From Rhodococcus jostii NBRC 16295 (GTDB lineage Bacteria > Actinomycetota > Actinomycetes > Mycobacteriales > Mycobacteriaceae), in contig NZ_BCWY01000026.1 of NCBI RefSeq assembly GCF_001894825.1, positions 1 to 64,000 on the forward strand: DNA of 64,000 nucleotides. Reading direction: 5' to 3'. Position numbers and translations under genes: made by a program. Positions 17,600 through 26,536 of the stretch are shown here, in pieces. The notes under the pieces were generated by a model, which was not told the origin of the DNA, did no database searches, and was given only the letters and a program-made list of their open reading frames with translations. Numbering within the stretch: the stretch's first letter is position 1; each line of letters begins with the position of its first letter.

Positions 17600-17920
17600 G
17601 CGGCGTAGCCGGATTCTGGGTCAAGTTTGCGGTGCTCGGGTCGCGTTTGGCCGCTTGTGTATTTCAGGCTTCGAATTGCGCTGCGGCGGTGAGGAGATCG
17701 ACCCATCCCGAGACTGGGGGCGTCGAGCATCTGCGTCAAGGACAACTCCGCCAGCAGGATGGACAGGTCGTAGCGGTAGCCTGCGTCCCGATCGGCATCG
17801 GTGAATGGACCCAACAGAATCGCCAGCCACTTGCGCAACAGCGCGTCGACCCGGGTGTCGCACCTCCCGACAAACCCAAACTGTGCATCGACGGCCACCA
17901 CCGAGCCCGACGTCAGACGG
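17600..17920 (-). pseudogene. N-terminal fragment of an uncharacterised mobile-element-associated protein
   Basis: On the minus strand the sequence QFGFVGRCDTRVDALLRKW, then ILLGPFTDADRDAGYRYDL and SILLAELSLTQMLDAPSLG, forms a coherent coding stretch that then loses similarity. It resembles the N-terminal part of the same hypothetical family whose C-terminal part seems to lie at 2130-2536. The function is unknown and the relationship is from memory. Confidence 0.35.
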
Positions 17921-17959
17921 GCGAAGGGCGGGCTAGTGTCCACCGCACTCGCCGCCGTA

Positions 17960-18290
17960 CGCCCCCAATCTACAGCAGGCAATCTGCGACCGGTTGACCG
18001 ATCTCGACCCCAAGGACGAACGGGCCGAAGTCGGCGTCGATGCAGTCGATCCGATGCCATCCGGTCGCAGGTTGCTCGGCGATCGCACTTTGGGCGCGGC
18101 ACTGACGCAGCTCCACCCAGCTGACCCTCTGCGATGTCGGGATGGCGAGGCCGTTGGCCACACCGCGGGATTCGATCCACATCGGAGCCTGCCTACCTGC
18201 GCGTAGGCCTCGTCGCCGGCTCCGCCATCCGAAAGCCACACTCGAGTCGAGAGTTTGTTCGATCATCGATTGTGCCAGTTCGAGTTTCGA
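17960..18290 (-). pseudogene. IS701-family transposase C-terminal remnant
   Basis: Minus-strand pieces LPSKLELAQSMIEQTLDSSV, GDEAYAQVGRL and WIESRGVANGLAIPTSQ match, piece for piece, the IS701 remnant at 1215-2095 (KPELAQTM, GDEAYGKVGRL, LESRGVAHALAIPKS). They lie in different frames, so the copy is dead. It is inverted relative to the copy at the left end of the window. Confidence 0.65.
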
Positions 18291-18339
18291 AGGCAACCTC
18301 AGCGCCGATTCCGGCCGCCCGGCCGCGATCTCCGGCAGA

Positions 18340-18861
18340 TCAGTGCTTGCCGATAACGACTGGGTCGTCGAGCGATGCAGTGCCCTCCCCGGCGCGGATG
18401 TTCGATGCCACCAGATACTTTCCTGTCTCGACGATCTCGATATTCTTGCCATCGGGGTCTTTCAGGATCATGAATTTCGATCCCGCAACAGGTCCGTGTT
18501 CGGTCACCTGAGGCTTTGCGTGGATCGTGTATCCCTTTGCCGTCCACTCGTGGTATGCCGCATCGATGTCTTCGACCGACAGGCAGGGGTATGCATAGCC
18601 GATGTCGTCCTGTCGTCCGTCGAATTCAGCACGACGGACAGGGTGGAACTCAATCAGCTCGAAGATCACATCCCCGATGGCTAGGAGCGCAACTCGCTGC
18701 TCATGTTCGGGCAGGCCGAGGGCCTGAGCCGTGTCTGCTCCCGACTTCACGTGCAGAGCCATCCCGGGGACCACGCCGAACGCATCCTCGAAGAACGCGA
18801 GAGTGCGCTCAAGACTTGTAACGGTGATGCCGATGTGATGGAACTTGACTTGCACTGCCAT
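18340..18861 (-). CDS. VOC-family (glyoxalase/methylmalonyl-CoA epimerase-like) protein
   Basis: The 173-residue protein starts VKFHHIGITVTSLERTLAFF, the classic opening of a vicinal-oxygen-chelate fold, and has a second half ending in KFMILKDPDGKNIEIVE. The metal ligands expected are His9 or His10, a central residue in FELIEF, and the glutamate in NIEIVE. Members are epimerases, lyases or ring-cleavage dioxygenases. The ATG at 18861 has GGAG before it. It sits in front of the reductase and acyl-CoA synthetase genes on the same strand and ends just before the IS debris. Confidence 0.8.
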   Translation of the reverse strand: MAVQVKFHHIGITVTSLERTLAFFEDAFGVVPGMALHVKSGADTAQALGLPEHEQRVALLAIGDVIFELIEFHPVRRAEFDGRQDDIGYAYPCLSVEDIDAAYHEWTAKGYTIHAKPQVTEHGPVAGSKFMILKDPDGKNIEIVETGKYLVASNIRAGEGTASLDDPVVIGKH

Positions 18862-18881
18862 CTTTCACTCCAGTCTTCGGT

Positions 18882-18891
18882 GATATCTACT
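18882..18891. promoter_or_regulatory. Weak AGTA-N2-TACT-like site upstream of VOC gene
   Basis: GATATCTACT is followed by TTTGACAG. The second half TACT is intact and the flank resembles the TTTACTTGACAG flank at 6827, but the first half is degenerate. It lies 21 bases before the VOC start. Confidence 0.3.
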
Positions 18892-18947
18892 TTTGACAGA
18901 CGATCGGGATATGGGCTGTGGACTCCCGAACGTTGCGAATTCCGTTG

Positions 18948-19937
18948 TCACAAATCCAGTACGAGACGTGGGGTCTTCGACCGTCCCACGCAAATCATCA
19001 TGGTGACGCCCTCTGCTCGTTCTTCCGGGGACAGCAATTCATCGTGATGTTCGGGTCGCCCCGCGAGTACCTTCGTTTCACATGCCCCGCAGATACCCTG
19101 TTCACAGGAGAATTCAACATCGCCGATTGCATCGATCACAACATCAAGAATCGATCGGTCTGCCGGCACAGTGACCGTTACTCCGGACCGACGAAGTTCC
19201 ACCTCGAACGCTTGCCGCTCCCCCTGCGGCTCGTCGGGCGCGACGAACCGCTCGATGCGTAGCTCGATGTCGTCGCGGGTCGCCGACACTTCATGCTCGA
19301 TCGCCGCCAGCATTGGTGCTGGTCCGCAGCAGTACACTGCCGCCCCCGCGGGGGCGTCTCGCACAACCGCTCGCAGATCTGGGAATCCTGCCTCGTCCTG
19401 CGGGACGAGCTCGACGCGGTCGCTACCCAACGCGGTGAGGTCATCGGTGAATGCCATTCGGTCGAGGGAGCGCCCCCCGTAGACAAGACGCCACGGCAAA
19501 CCACGTGCTTCGATCTCTCTTACCATTGCGGAAATTGGGGTAATTCCGATTCCACCGGCAACGAACACATATTTCTCTGCGTTGACCAGGGGGAACCGGT
19601 TTCGTGGCGGACGGATCCCCACAATCGCGCCGGGCAGCAGGTGCTCGTGAACCTCCATCGATCCGCCACGGCCATGGTCGACCCGGTGTACCGCGATTTG
19701 ATACGCGCCAAGGCGGCTCGGATCACCGCACAACGAGTACTGGCGGGTTAGCCCCGACGGAAGTACGAGATCCACGTGTGCGCCCGGCGACCATGGGGGT
19801 AGCTGTGAACCGTCAGTGGGGCACAATTCCAGCGCGACGACATCCAATGCCACGTGTTCTCGACCGACGACTTCAACCGGAACCACCGCATTGGCCTTGG
19901 TCAGGTCGTCGGAAGATCCCTTGTCGATCACGCTCAC
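18948..19937 (-). CDS. PDR/VanB-type flavin reductase with C-terminal 2Fe-2S ferredoxin domain
   Basis: The 329-residue protein has an N-terminal flavin-binding barrel with RQYSLCGDPS, a nicotinamide-binding domain starting VFVAGGIGITPI, and a C-terminal plant-type ferredoxin domain with the cysteine pattern CEQGICGAC and a last cysteine in MICVGRSK. This is the phthalate-dioxygenase-reductase/VanB layout, passing electrons from NAD(P)H to an oxygenase. No Rieske oxygenase or P450 is present in the window, so its partner must be elsewhere. The start is GTG. A perfect operator-like site lies about 150 bases upstream. Confidence 0.88.
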   Translation of the reverse strand: MSVIDKGSSDDLTKANAVVPVEVVGREHVALDVVALELCPTDGSQLPPWSPGAHVDLVLPSGLTRQYSLCGDPSRLGAYQIAVHRVDHGRGGSMEVHEHLLPGAIVGIRPPRNRFPLVNAEKYVFVAGGIGITPISAMVREIEARGLPWRLVYGGRSLDRMAFTDDLTALGSDRVELVPQDEAGFPDLRAVVRDAPAGAAVYCCGPAPMLAAIEHEVSATRDDIELRIERFVAPDEPQGERQAFEVELRRSGVTVTVPADRSILDVVIDAIGDVEFSCEQGICGACETKVLAGRPEHHDELLSPEERAEGVTMMICVGRSKTPRLVLDL

Positions 19938-20086
19938 ACCACCACAATCTTCTTCGAGAAGTCGCGAATCACCACAATCTCCTTAGGGCTTCCCTCCGGC
20001 ATCGCAGGGCGAACAGTGCGCCCGGCCCAGCGGCTAGCCGCGGAGTCGGCGCGGGAGTTCCGGATCTCTCCCAATTCAGATTGGTT

Positions 20087-20096
20087 AGTACTTACT
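20087..20096. promoter_or_regulatory. AGTA-N2-TACT palindrome (perfect), upstream of reductase gene
   Basis: AGTACTTACT lies in GGTTAGTACTTACTACATTA between the reductase start (19937) and the 3' end of the acyl-CoA synthetase gene. It is a perfect palindrome of the shared motif and suggests that the reductase has its own promoter. Confidence 0.6.
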
Positions 20097-20150
20097 ACAT
20101 TAAGTGGCCGATACCACACCGTCAAGGCCCTCACCGCCATGCTGGCGCCT

Positions 20151-21674
20151 TCAGGACAGCAGTTGATCGCGGCGAATCTTGCCCAGATCGTTGCGTGGCA
20201 GCGCGTCGACGAAACGAACCTCGGTTGGCCGCTTGTACGGTGCTAACCGCTCTGCTGCCCAGTGGATCACATCGTCAGACGACAGCCCGTCAGCAACGAC
20301 GAATGCAACGACCGACTCACCCCACTCTTCGGATGGCCGGCCAGCGACTGCCGCCTCGACCACGGCTGGATGGCGACCAATCACTTCCTCGACCTCGCGG
20401 GGATAGACGTTGTAGCCTCCCGAGATGATGAGCTCCTTCGAACGCCCCACGATGGCGAGGTAGCCGTCGGCGTCGAACTCCCCCAGGTCACCAGTCCGGA
20501 ACCAGCCGTCGTGCGTAAAGGACTCCGCCGTAGCAGTCGGGTTGTTCAGGTATCCGCCGAACACACTCGGTCCGCGCAGCTCGATCTCACCCGCACCGCC
20601 CAGGCCATCGGTTGCGAGGCGCACCTCGACACCGGGGAGTGGGGTCCCCACTGTCCCCGGCTTACGCTCGCCGTCATACGGATTCGATATCGTGATGACT
20701 GTCTCCGTCATTCCGTACCGTTCGAGGACGTGCTGGCCGCAGCCACTCTCGATTTGAGCATGAAGCTGCGCAGCGAGTGGAGCGGATCCGGATACGCACA
20801 GTCTCAGTCGACGCAGCGCGGGGAGATGTGGTCCATTCGCGAGCCTGTGGTACATGGTGGGTACGCCAAAGAACATCGTGCCGCCCGCCTGTGCTGCGTC
20901 CGCGACAGCTTCCGGGGAGAACCTGGGAATCAACCCTATTGACGCTCCTGACACCAACGAGCCGTTGATACCCATCCCGAGCCCGTGCAGATGGAACAGG
21001 GGCAGCGCGAGGATGAGTCGGTCATCTGGGCTCCACCGCCAGGCCAGCCGGACCGACTCGGCCGACGCGAGCAGGTTTCCGCTGGTCAGTACTGCGCCCT
21101 TGGGCGCGCCGGTCGTCCCCGAGGTGTGACAGATCAACGCTGGCGTGTCGCGATCAGCGACGTCGAGTGTGGGCACGCCACCGCCGGTGGGCAGGCGAAC
21201 ATCGCATCCGGTGATGACAATCGGCTCGGTCGACGCTTCGGATACCAGTTGTCCCCGTCGCTTATCGTCGACAATAGCGGCACGTGGCGTCGTGTTTTGG
21301 ACGACGTGTCGGATCTCAGTCGGCCCGTACGCCGTGTTTACTGGCACAACCACCAAGGACATTCGGTGCGCGGCAACGTACGCCACGAGCATGTCGATCG
21401 AAGGACCGGACGAGAGGATGAGCCGATCACCAGCGACCAGACCGGCAGATGCTAGTCGGGCCGCCACGGCGGCGGATCGTTCCTCGAGTTCGTCGGCACG
21501 AATCTGCGAGCCGTCCTCGGTTCGGGCGACCACCGCACGGGGATTCTCCAACCATCGCGCGCGCCACGCACGCGGCAGCGATTCCTCGCTTAGCACGTCA
21601 GTGGCCAACACGTCGAGCGGTAGGTGCCGGGCCGTGGCCGTAGTGGCCGGCCGGACATGTGTCACGGTTTCCAT
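20151..21674 (-). CDS. AMP-forming acyl-CoA synthetase
   Basis: The adenylate-forming enzyme of about 507 residues has the P-loop-like CHTSGTTGAPKGAVL, the GYLN and YGMTETVI motifs, GWFRTGDLGEFD and the C-terminal GRSKELIISGGYNVYPREVE. It activates a carboxylic acid to its CoA thioester. The start at 21674 is chosen because GGAGG precedes it; an upstream codon at 21707 lacks one. It is divergent from the cupin-like gene at 21844. The C-terminal catalytic lysine region is intact (PRNDLGKIRR). Confidence 0.9.
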   Translation of the reverse strand: METVTHVRPATTATARHLPLDVLATDVLSEESLPRAWRARWLENPRAVVARTEDGSQIRADELEERSAAVAARLASAGLVAGDRLILSSGPSIDMLVAYVAAHRMSLVVVPVNTAYGPTEIRHVVQNTTPRAAIVDDKRRGQLVSEASTEPIVITGCDVRLPTGGGVPTLDVADRDTPALICHTSGTTGAPKGAVLTSGNLLASAESVRLAWRWSPDDRLILALPLFHLHGLGMGINGSLVSGASIGLIPRFSPEAVADAAQAGGTMFFGVPTMYHRLANGPHLPALRRLRLCVSGSAPLAAQLHAQIESGCGQHVLERYGMTETVITISNPYDGERKPGTVGTPLPGVEVRLATDGLGGAGEIELRGPSVFGGYLNNPTATAESFTHDGWFRTGDLGEFDADGYLAIVGRSKELIISGGYNVYPREVEEVIGRHPAVVEAAVAGRPSEEWGESVVAFVVADGLSSDDVIHWAAERLAPYKRPTEVRFVDALPRNDLGKIRRDQLLS

Positions 21675-21702
21675 CGGTGTGCATCCTCCACGCAATTTGT
21701 TT

Positions 21703-21712
21703 AGCACTCACT
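21703..21712. promoter_or_regulatory. Weak AGTA-N2-TACT-like site (two mismatches), upstream of acyl-CoA synthetase
   Basis: AGCACTCACT followed by ATCGATG lies 29 bases before the synthetase start. Each half-site has one mismatch. It is near the better site at 21816, and the pair could serve the divergent genes. Confidence 0.35.
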
Positions 21713-21815
21713 ATCGATGATGTCCATTGAACGGCGAGAGTTGGTTCGATAGAACTTGCTGGCCCCACATCGAAGGGCCCGAAAGGGCTGGACTACCGCT
21801 CAGATAAGTATGTAT

Positions 21816-21825
21816 AGTACAGACT
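21816..21825. promoter_or_regulatory. AGTA-N2-TACT-like site (one mismatch), upstream of cupin-like gene
   Basis: AGTACAGACT follows GTATGTAT, giving TGTATAGTACAGACT in gene direction, as at 8793. It ends 18 bases before the GTG start, immediately before the AAAGGAGG ribosome-binding site. Confidence 0.5.
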
Positions 21826-21843
21826 CCAGCAAAGGAGGTTGGG

Positions 21844-22590
21844 GTGTTCAAATTCGTCGCCTTCGATCAGGCCGGCTACGTCCGGGAAGATGCCCATGGC
21901 TTCGACAGCCACGTCTTCTTCGGGGACCGCAAGGCCGAGGGGCCCGGTCCGCAGATCTACATCAACGCGGTCGACCCAGGTGTCAAACTCGCCGCACATT
22001 TCCATCGCATCGATCAGTTCCAGGTCTTCTTCGGCACCGAAGGGGCGGTGTTCCAGCGCAAGCCTATTCCGTCGGTGTTCGTGCACTACACAGATGCATA
22101 CTCGTCCTACGGTCCATTTTCCGCCGCACAGGACGCGCCGTTGCTATATGCAACAATCAGGGCGAAGTCCAGCAACTATGGCGGTGTCATGCCGGGCGCA
22201 CGCACCGAGCGACCGCACGTCGGCCGGCGCCAGCTATCGAAGTCTGTGGATGGTTGGCAACCGAGCGGCCTCCCCGGAACCGGCGCCTACGATACGGTCG
22301 AGATTTTCCCATGCGACCAGGACGGTCTCGCGGCAACACTCGTGCGGCTCGGTGCCGGGGCGACGTACGCTACCCCGTCGACGTCCGCAACGGCTGGCCG
22401 CGCGTGGTGCGTACTCGCCGGTGACATCCTTACGTCCGACCAATCAAAAGGCCCCCGATCGATCGGCTGGCAGGAACACTCCGACGATGACGATGTCGCG
22501 ACGCTCACCGCAGGCGCGGACGGCGCGAGTCTTCTCGCGCTCGACTTTCCATGGCCCGCCACCGACGCCGTGACGGTGGATCCGACCTAG
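21844..22590 (+). CDS. Cupin-like protein of unknown function
   Basis: This 248-residue protein reads as a double-barrel cupin-type fold. The first barrel contains NAVDPGVKLAAHFHRIDQFQ with an H-F-H-R metal-binding-like motif and VFFGTEGAVF. The second half (from about residue 145) has alternating hydrophobic strands ending in LLALDFPWP. The GTG start has a perfect AAAGGAGG five bases upstream, so it is likely well translated. It probably stands alone: a hairpin follows. An enzymatic role (dioxygenase or isomerase) is possible but not shown. Confidence 0.6.
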   Translation: MFKFVAFDQAGYVREDAHGFDSHVFFGDRKAEGPGPQIYINAVDPGVKLAAHFHRIDQFQVFFGTEGAVFQRKPIPSVFVHYTDAYSSYGPFSAAQDAPLLYATIRAKSSNYGGVMPGARTERPHVGRRQLSKSVDGWQPSGLPGTGAYDTVEIFPCDQDGLAATLVRLGAGATYATPSTSATAGRAWCVLAGDILTSDQSKGPRSIGWQEHSDDDDVATLTAGADGASLLALDFPWPATDAVTVDPT

Positions 22591-22603
22591 CGGATCCGTA
22601 TTT

Positions 22604-22644
22604 GTGATGCCGTCCGCCCGATCAGTCCGGTAGGACGGCGTCAC
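22604..22644. terminator. Hairpin terminator after cupin-like gene
   Basis: Arms 22604-22615 and 22633-22644 are inverted 12-base copies with one mismatch, 17 bases apart, just after the stop of the cupin-like gene. Confidence 0.55.
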
Positions 22645-22709
22645 TGTCGCGTGTGCACAACCGGAGGGTGTACCCCGCCAATCCCCCTGCCACGACCGAG
22701 AGGACCCCG

Positions 22710-23717
22710 ATGAGTTTGCCCGTCTCCCTGAGCAGAGGCCTACGCCTGCCCGTAATTGCCTCACCGATGTTCATCGTGTCAGGACCCGAACTAGTGGTCG
22801 CGCAATCGACTTCCGGTGTCGTCGGCTCCATCCCGTCACTCAACGCGCGACCCCAGGCCGTACTTGCAGACTGGCTCGCCCAAATCGGGGACGATCTGGC
22901 GGCACACGACGCCGCTCACCCCGACCACCCATCCGCGCCCTACGCAGTCAACCTGGTCGTGCATCGCAGCAACGACCGCCTCGACTCCGACCTGGATACC
23001 ATCGTCCGTCACCGAGTCCCGATCGTCATAACCTCACTCGGCGCCCGTCCGGAGGTCAACGATGCAATCCATTCGTACGGCGGGGTCGTCTTGCACGATG
23101 TCATCAACAATGCATTCGCACATAAGGCCGTCGAGAAGAATGCCGATGGCCTGATTGCCGTCGCGACAGGAGCGGGCGGACACGCAGGCACGCAATCACC
23201 GTTCGCACTGTTACAGGAGATCCGCGAATGGTTTGACGGGCCACTCGTGCTGTCGGGTGCGATCTCGCACGGGCGCGCGATACTCGCAGCCCAAGCCGCA
23301 GGCGCGGACCTTGCTTACATCGGCTCGACCTTCATAGCGACCGACGAGGCCAATGCCGATATCGCGTATAAGCAGATGATCGTAGACTCCACCGCTTCCG
23401 ACATCGTGTACTCGAATCTGTTTACCGGTATCCATGGGAACTATCTGCGGCCGAGCATCCTCGCGGCCGGTCTCGATCCCGACAACCTGCCCTCCTCCGA
23501 CCCGACCGCCATGAACTTTGCGGAGAAGTCGCAGGTGAGTATCGTCAGTGAATCGAAACCGTGGCGCGATATCTGGGGTGCTGGGCAGGGCATCGGCGCG
23601 GTCAATTCAATTCAGCCAACCGCCGCTGTCGTGGACAGGCTGGTCGACGAGTACGCCGAGGCACGGCGTCGATTGGTCGGCAGCAGCGAGTACGGGTGCC
23701 TGACGCAACCGTCCTGA
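22710..23717 (+). CDS. Nitronate monooxygenase-family FMN protein
   Basis: About 335 residues forming an FMN-binding TIM barrel of the nitronate monooxygenase (former 2-nitropropane dioxygenase) family. Seen motifs are LPVIASPMFIVSGPELV at the start, GAGGHAGTQSPFALLQEI with the catalytic histidine, LVLSGAISHGRAI and GADLAYIGSTFIAT. These enzymes oxidise nitronates; some relatives act as enoyl reductases. The start at 22710 has GAGAGGA upstream; a GTG at 22653 would add 19 unrelated residues. It is the last gene before two strong hairpins. Confidence 0.88.
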   Translation: MSLPVSLSRGLRLPVIASPMFIVSGPELVVAQSTSGVVGSIPSLNARPQAVLADWLAQIGDDLAAHDAAHPDHPSAPYAVNLVVHRSNDRLDSDLDTIVRHRVPIVITSLGARPEVNDAIHSYGGVVLHDVINNAFAHKAVEKNADGLIAVATGAGGHAGTQSPFALLQEIREWFDGPLVLSGAISHGRAILAAQAAGADLAYIGSTFIATDEANADIAYKQMIVDSTASDIVYSNLFTGIHGNYLRPSILAAGLDPDNLPSSDPTAMNFAEKSQVSIVSESKPWRDIWGAGQGIGAVNSIQPTAAVVDRLVDEYAEARRRLVGSSEYGCLTQPS

Positions 23718-23734
23718 CCGAGCATTTCAGAGGA

Positions 23735-23773
23735 ACTGACGGCACCGCCCCGGATGGGGACGGTGCCGTCAGT
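23735..23773. terminator. Hairpin terminator after nitronate monooxygenase gene
   Basis: Perfect 13-base arms lie at 23735-23747 and 23761-23773, separated by 13 bases that can pair partly themselves. The position, 18 bases after the stop, fits an intrinsic-type terminator. Confidence 0.75.
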
Positions 23774-23815
23774 CGTTGGGGCATCCGACGAAACTGCTCG
23801 ACAAGGGGAAACCGA

Positions 23816-23856
23816 AACGACGCCTCATCCCTGCCGGCTTGGGATGAGGCGTCGTT
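23816..23856. terminator. Hairpin terminator between convergent genes
   Basis: Perfect 16-base arms lie at 23816-23831 and 23841-23856 with a 9-base loop. It sits 20 bases from the stop of the ABC permease gene and should terminate that operon. Confidence 0.8.
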
Positions 23857-23876
23857 GGGTGTGGCTGTCGAGGACC

Positions 23877-24986
23877 TCAGTGACGTCGGCTCGGTGCTAC
23901 AACCTGCGTGAGGCGATGCATCCAGCTTCCGGAGGTGGGCATCCCCGACCGTGCAACGCGCACGGATTGGAACCCGACCGCGATCAAGAGCGCAACTCCG
24001 TTTGCTACCTCGGTCACCCAGAACGGCGCGCCACCGAGTTCGAGCCCTTTGACAACGATCGCGAGGGTGTAGACCGCGAGCAGTGTGCCCCACACGTTGT
24101 AGGTGCCAGGTTTGACCTGGGTGGAGCCGAAGAACATCGCGGCCGCCGCCGGGAAGAGATAGTGCGGGCCGATTGCAAAGTCTCCGGTACCCACGCGTGA
24201 GGACACTAGGACGCCTGCGATTCCTGCGAGCAGCGCGCTGGCGACGAACGTCAGGAAGATCAATCGTCGCACCTGCAAACCTGCCAATCGCGCCGCCTCG
24301 GTGTTCCCGCCAATGGCGTAGAGGTAGCGGCCGAGTGGGGTGTGACGGAGCACGTACCACAGCACGACAGCGATGATGATCAGATAGTAGAAAACTACTG
24401 AGACACCGAAGATCTCGTTCTGCGAGAGGGCGAGGAAGCTCTGGGGCAATCCGAAGATCTGCTGGCCATTGAACGCTGCCGACCCGACTGCCTCAATCAT
24501 CGACATCGTCGCAATTGTTGCGATCACTGATTCGATGCGGATGACGGTGATCAGGAATGCGTTCAGCACACCGATCAGTGAGCAGAAGGCGAGCGCGATC
24601 ACGATCGCCGCCGGCCAGGGCACGCTCCCGCTGGTCATCAGCCACGCGCAAACGAGCGAGCTGACGCCGACCGTCGCACCTACGGTCAGGTCGAAGTTGT
24701 GCGTCGTGTAGGGGATAAGGAAGGCCAGCGCGACGAGGGCCGTGATCGCCTGCTGGTACAGGAGCGATTTGAAGGTCGTCTCTGTGTAGAAGAGATCGGG
24801 AATCCAGAACGCGAACACGATCATCGCGAAACCTGCGACATACAGTGCGCTGACTTTACTCGGCGAGAGTGCGGACAGGACTTGCGACAGTGTCTTCCGC
24901 GGTGGCGATGGTGTCTTCGCGCGGCGATCGGGCAATGTATCAGTGGTGGACGTCGTTGTGGAGTCGTTGACGAGGTGTTCGCTCAT
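23877..24986 (-). CDS. Ribose-type ABC transporter permease
   Basis: This 369-residue integral membrane protein has about nine to ten hydrophobic segments. The first 45 residues are polar and cytoplasmic. The motif TPLGRYLYAIGGNTEAARLAG is the conserved cytoplasmic loop of RbsC-like permeases, and GVLVSSRVGTGDFAIG follows the next segment. It would form the channel of the importer encoded with the two genes upstream. It is the third gene of the unit, 38 bases after the ATPase gene. Confidence 0.92.
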   Translation of the reverse strand: MSEHLVNDSTTTSTTDTLPDRRAKTPSPPRKTLSQVLSALSPSKVSALYVAGFAMIVFAFWIPDLFYTETTFKSLLYQQAITALVALAFLIPYTTHNFDLTVGATVGVSSLVCAWLMTSGSVPWPAAIVIALAFCSLIGVLNAFLITVIRIESVIATIATMSMIEAVGSAAFNGQQIFGLPQSFLALSQNEIFGVSVVFYYLIIIAVVLWYVLRHTPLGRYLYAIGGNTEAARLAGLQVRRLIFLTFVASALLAGIAGVLVSSRVGTGDFAIGPHYLFPAAAAMFFGSTQVKPGTYNVWGTLLAVYTLAIVVKGLELGGAPFWVTEVANGVALLIAVGFQSVRVARSGMPTSGSWMHRLTQVVAPSRRH

Positions 24987-25024
24987 GATGACCTATCGGA
25001 GAGTGCCGGGCCGGTTCGATGTGT

Positions 25025-26536
25025 TCAGGAGGCGCAGGAGGCAAGCAATTCGTGCTGGTTGAGGCGATCGCCGGACAGCTCGTCGGCGACCTTTCCTCGG
25101 CGCATGACGACAACGCGATGGCATACGTCCGGCAAGTCTTCAGGCTCTGCAGTACACAACAGGACCGCTGTGCCGTTGGCGGCCGATTCGCGCAACAGTT
25201 CGTAGATGGCGCTTTTCGCGCCCACGTCGATCCCCTGGGTCGGCTCGTCGAGGACGAGCACCTTCGGGTCGAGGCGTAGGGCTCTTGCGAGCAGGGCTTT
25301 CTGCTGGTTGCCGCCGCTGAGGGTCGAGATAACTCGCTCTGGGTCGGAGGGTCGCAGGCCGACTGCGTCGATCCATTTTCGGGCTTCATTCGTCTCGGTC
25401 GCCCGACTGAGTGTCGCGTGGCGCCAGAGCGAACTCAGCTGGGCCAGTGTGATGTTCTCGCGAACCGTGAGATTCGGTATCACGCCGCGGCGCAGCCGGT
25501 CGCTCGGAACGACGGCGATGCCCTGATTTATCGATCGCCGAGGTGAATCCGCCGTGACCGGATGCCCGGCGATCTCTACCACTCCACTTGTTCGTGGATT
25601 GGCGCCGAAGACTGCGTCGGCGAGGAGCTCGCGGCCAGACCCCAACATTCCTGCCACACCGACGATTTCACCGAATCGTACGTCGATGTCGATGCCCTCG
25701 AGCCCGGGAGCGTGTAGTCCGCGGCATTGTAGTGCAATATCGGAGCGCGGCGCGGCCAGGGATCGCGGCGTGGACAATCGGTCCCCGATCATCATGGTGA
25801 CGAGTTCCTCGCGGGTGAGCACGTCCGTCTCGCGTGTGCCGACCAGACGTCCGTCCCGTATGACTGACACCCGGTCGGCGAACTCGAAGACCTCGTCGAG
25901 ACGGTGGGTGATGTAGAGGACGCCTGCGCCTCGGGCGACGACCGAGCGGATCGACTTCACCAGGACCTCGACCTCGTCGTGAGGCAGTGCCGCGGTCGTC
26001 TCGTCGAGGACCATGAGCCCGTACTCTGTCTTCCATCCCAGCAGACCGCGTGCGATCGCGACGATCGCCCGTTCACTGGCGGTCAGCTTCGTGATCGGCG
26101 CCTCGAGGTCGAGGTGGCCCAAGTCGAAGCCGTCGAGAACGGACTGGACGCGGGCGCGGGCGTGGCGCCAGTCGATCTTGCCGAAATGGTTGGTGCGGTA
26201 TCCGTGTGACAACCCTATGTTGTCGAGGATGCTCAGCGACTCCACAAGACCGAGGTCCTGGTGGACGAAGTGTGTCCGTGTGCGCGCCTCGGCGTTGAGT
26301 GGGAAGCCGGACTCTTGTCCGAATACCGACGCCGTGGCCCCGGGTTCGGGTGTATGGAATCCGGACAATACTTTGGCGAGTGTGGATTTGCCGGATCCGT
26401 TCTGACCCACGATCGCGTGGATCTCTCCGGAGCGGACTTTGAGGTTTACTGAATCGAGAACGGTGTTGCCGCCGAACGCCTTCGAGACGTCGTGGATGTC
26501 GAGAGCGAGCGGCACGGATTCAGGCGACTCATTCAT
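25025..26536 (-). CDS. Ribose-type ABC transporter ATP-binding protein (two nucleotide domains)
   Basis: The 503-residue protein has two ABC domains. The first has a full Walker A (GQNGSGKST, about residues 39-47), Walker B LMVLDETTAALP, and a signature region reading TKLTASERAIVA. The second has the degenerate GMLGSGRELL in place of Walker A, signature LSGGNQQKALLARAL and Walker B VLVLDEPTQGID. This is the RbsA-type layout used for sugar or autoinducer-like import. Its start overlaps the stop of the binding-protein gene by four bases. Confidence 0.93.
   Translation of the reverse strand: MNESPESVPLALDIHDVSKAFGGNTVLDSVNLKVRSGEIHAIVGQNGSGKSTLAKVLSGFHTPEPGATASVFGQESGFPLNAEARTRTHFVHQDLGLVESLSILDNIGLSHGYRTNHFGKIDWRHARARVQSVLDGFDLGHLDLEAPITKLTASERAIVAIARGLLGWKTEYGLMVLDETTAALPHDEVEVLVKSIRSVVARGAGVLYITHRLDEVFEFADRVSVIRDGRLVGTRETDVLTREELVTMMIGDRLSTPRSLAAPRSDIALQCRGLHAPGLEGIDIDVRFGEIVGVAGMLGSGRELLADAVFGANPRTSGVVEIAGHPVTADSPRRSINQGIAVVPSDRLRRGVIPNLTVRENITLAQLSSLWRHATLSRATETNEARKWIDAVGLRPSDPERVISTLSGGNQQKALLARALRLDPKVLVLDEPTQGIDVGAKSAIYELLRESAANGTAVLLCTAEPEDLPDVCHRVVVMRRGKVADELSGDRLNQHELLASCAS

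Larger units (their letters stand above)
17375..18339. other. IS-debris region, 965 bases
   Basis: No intact gene is visible. Two separate fragments on the minus strand are listed next. The remainder (17375-17600) has no recognisable content. Confidence 0.5.
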
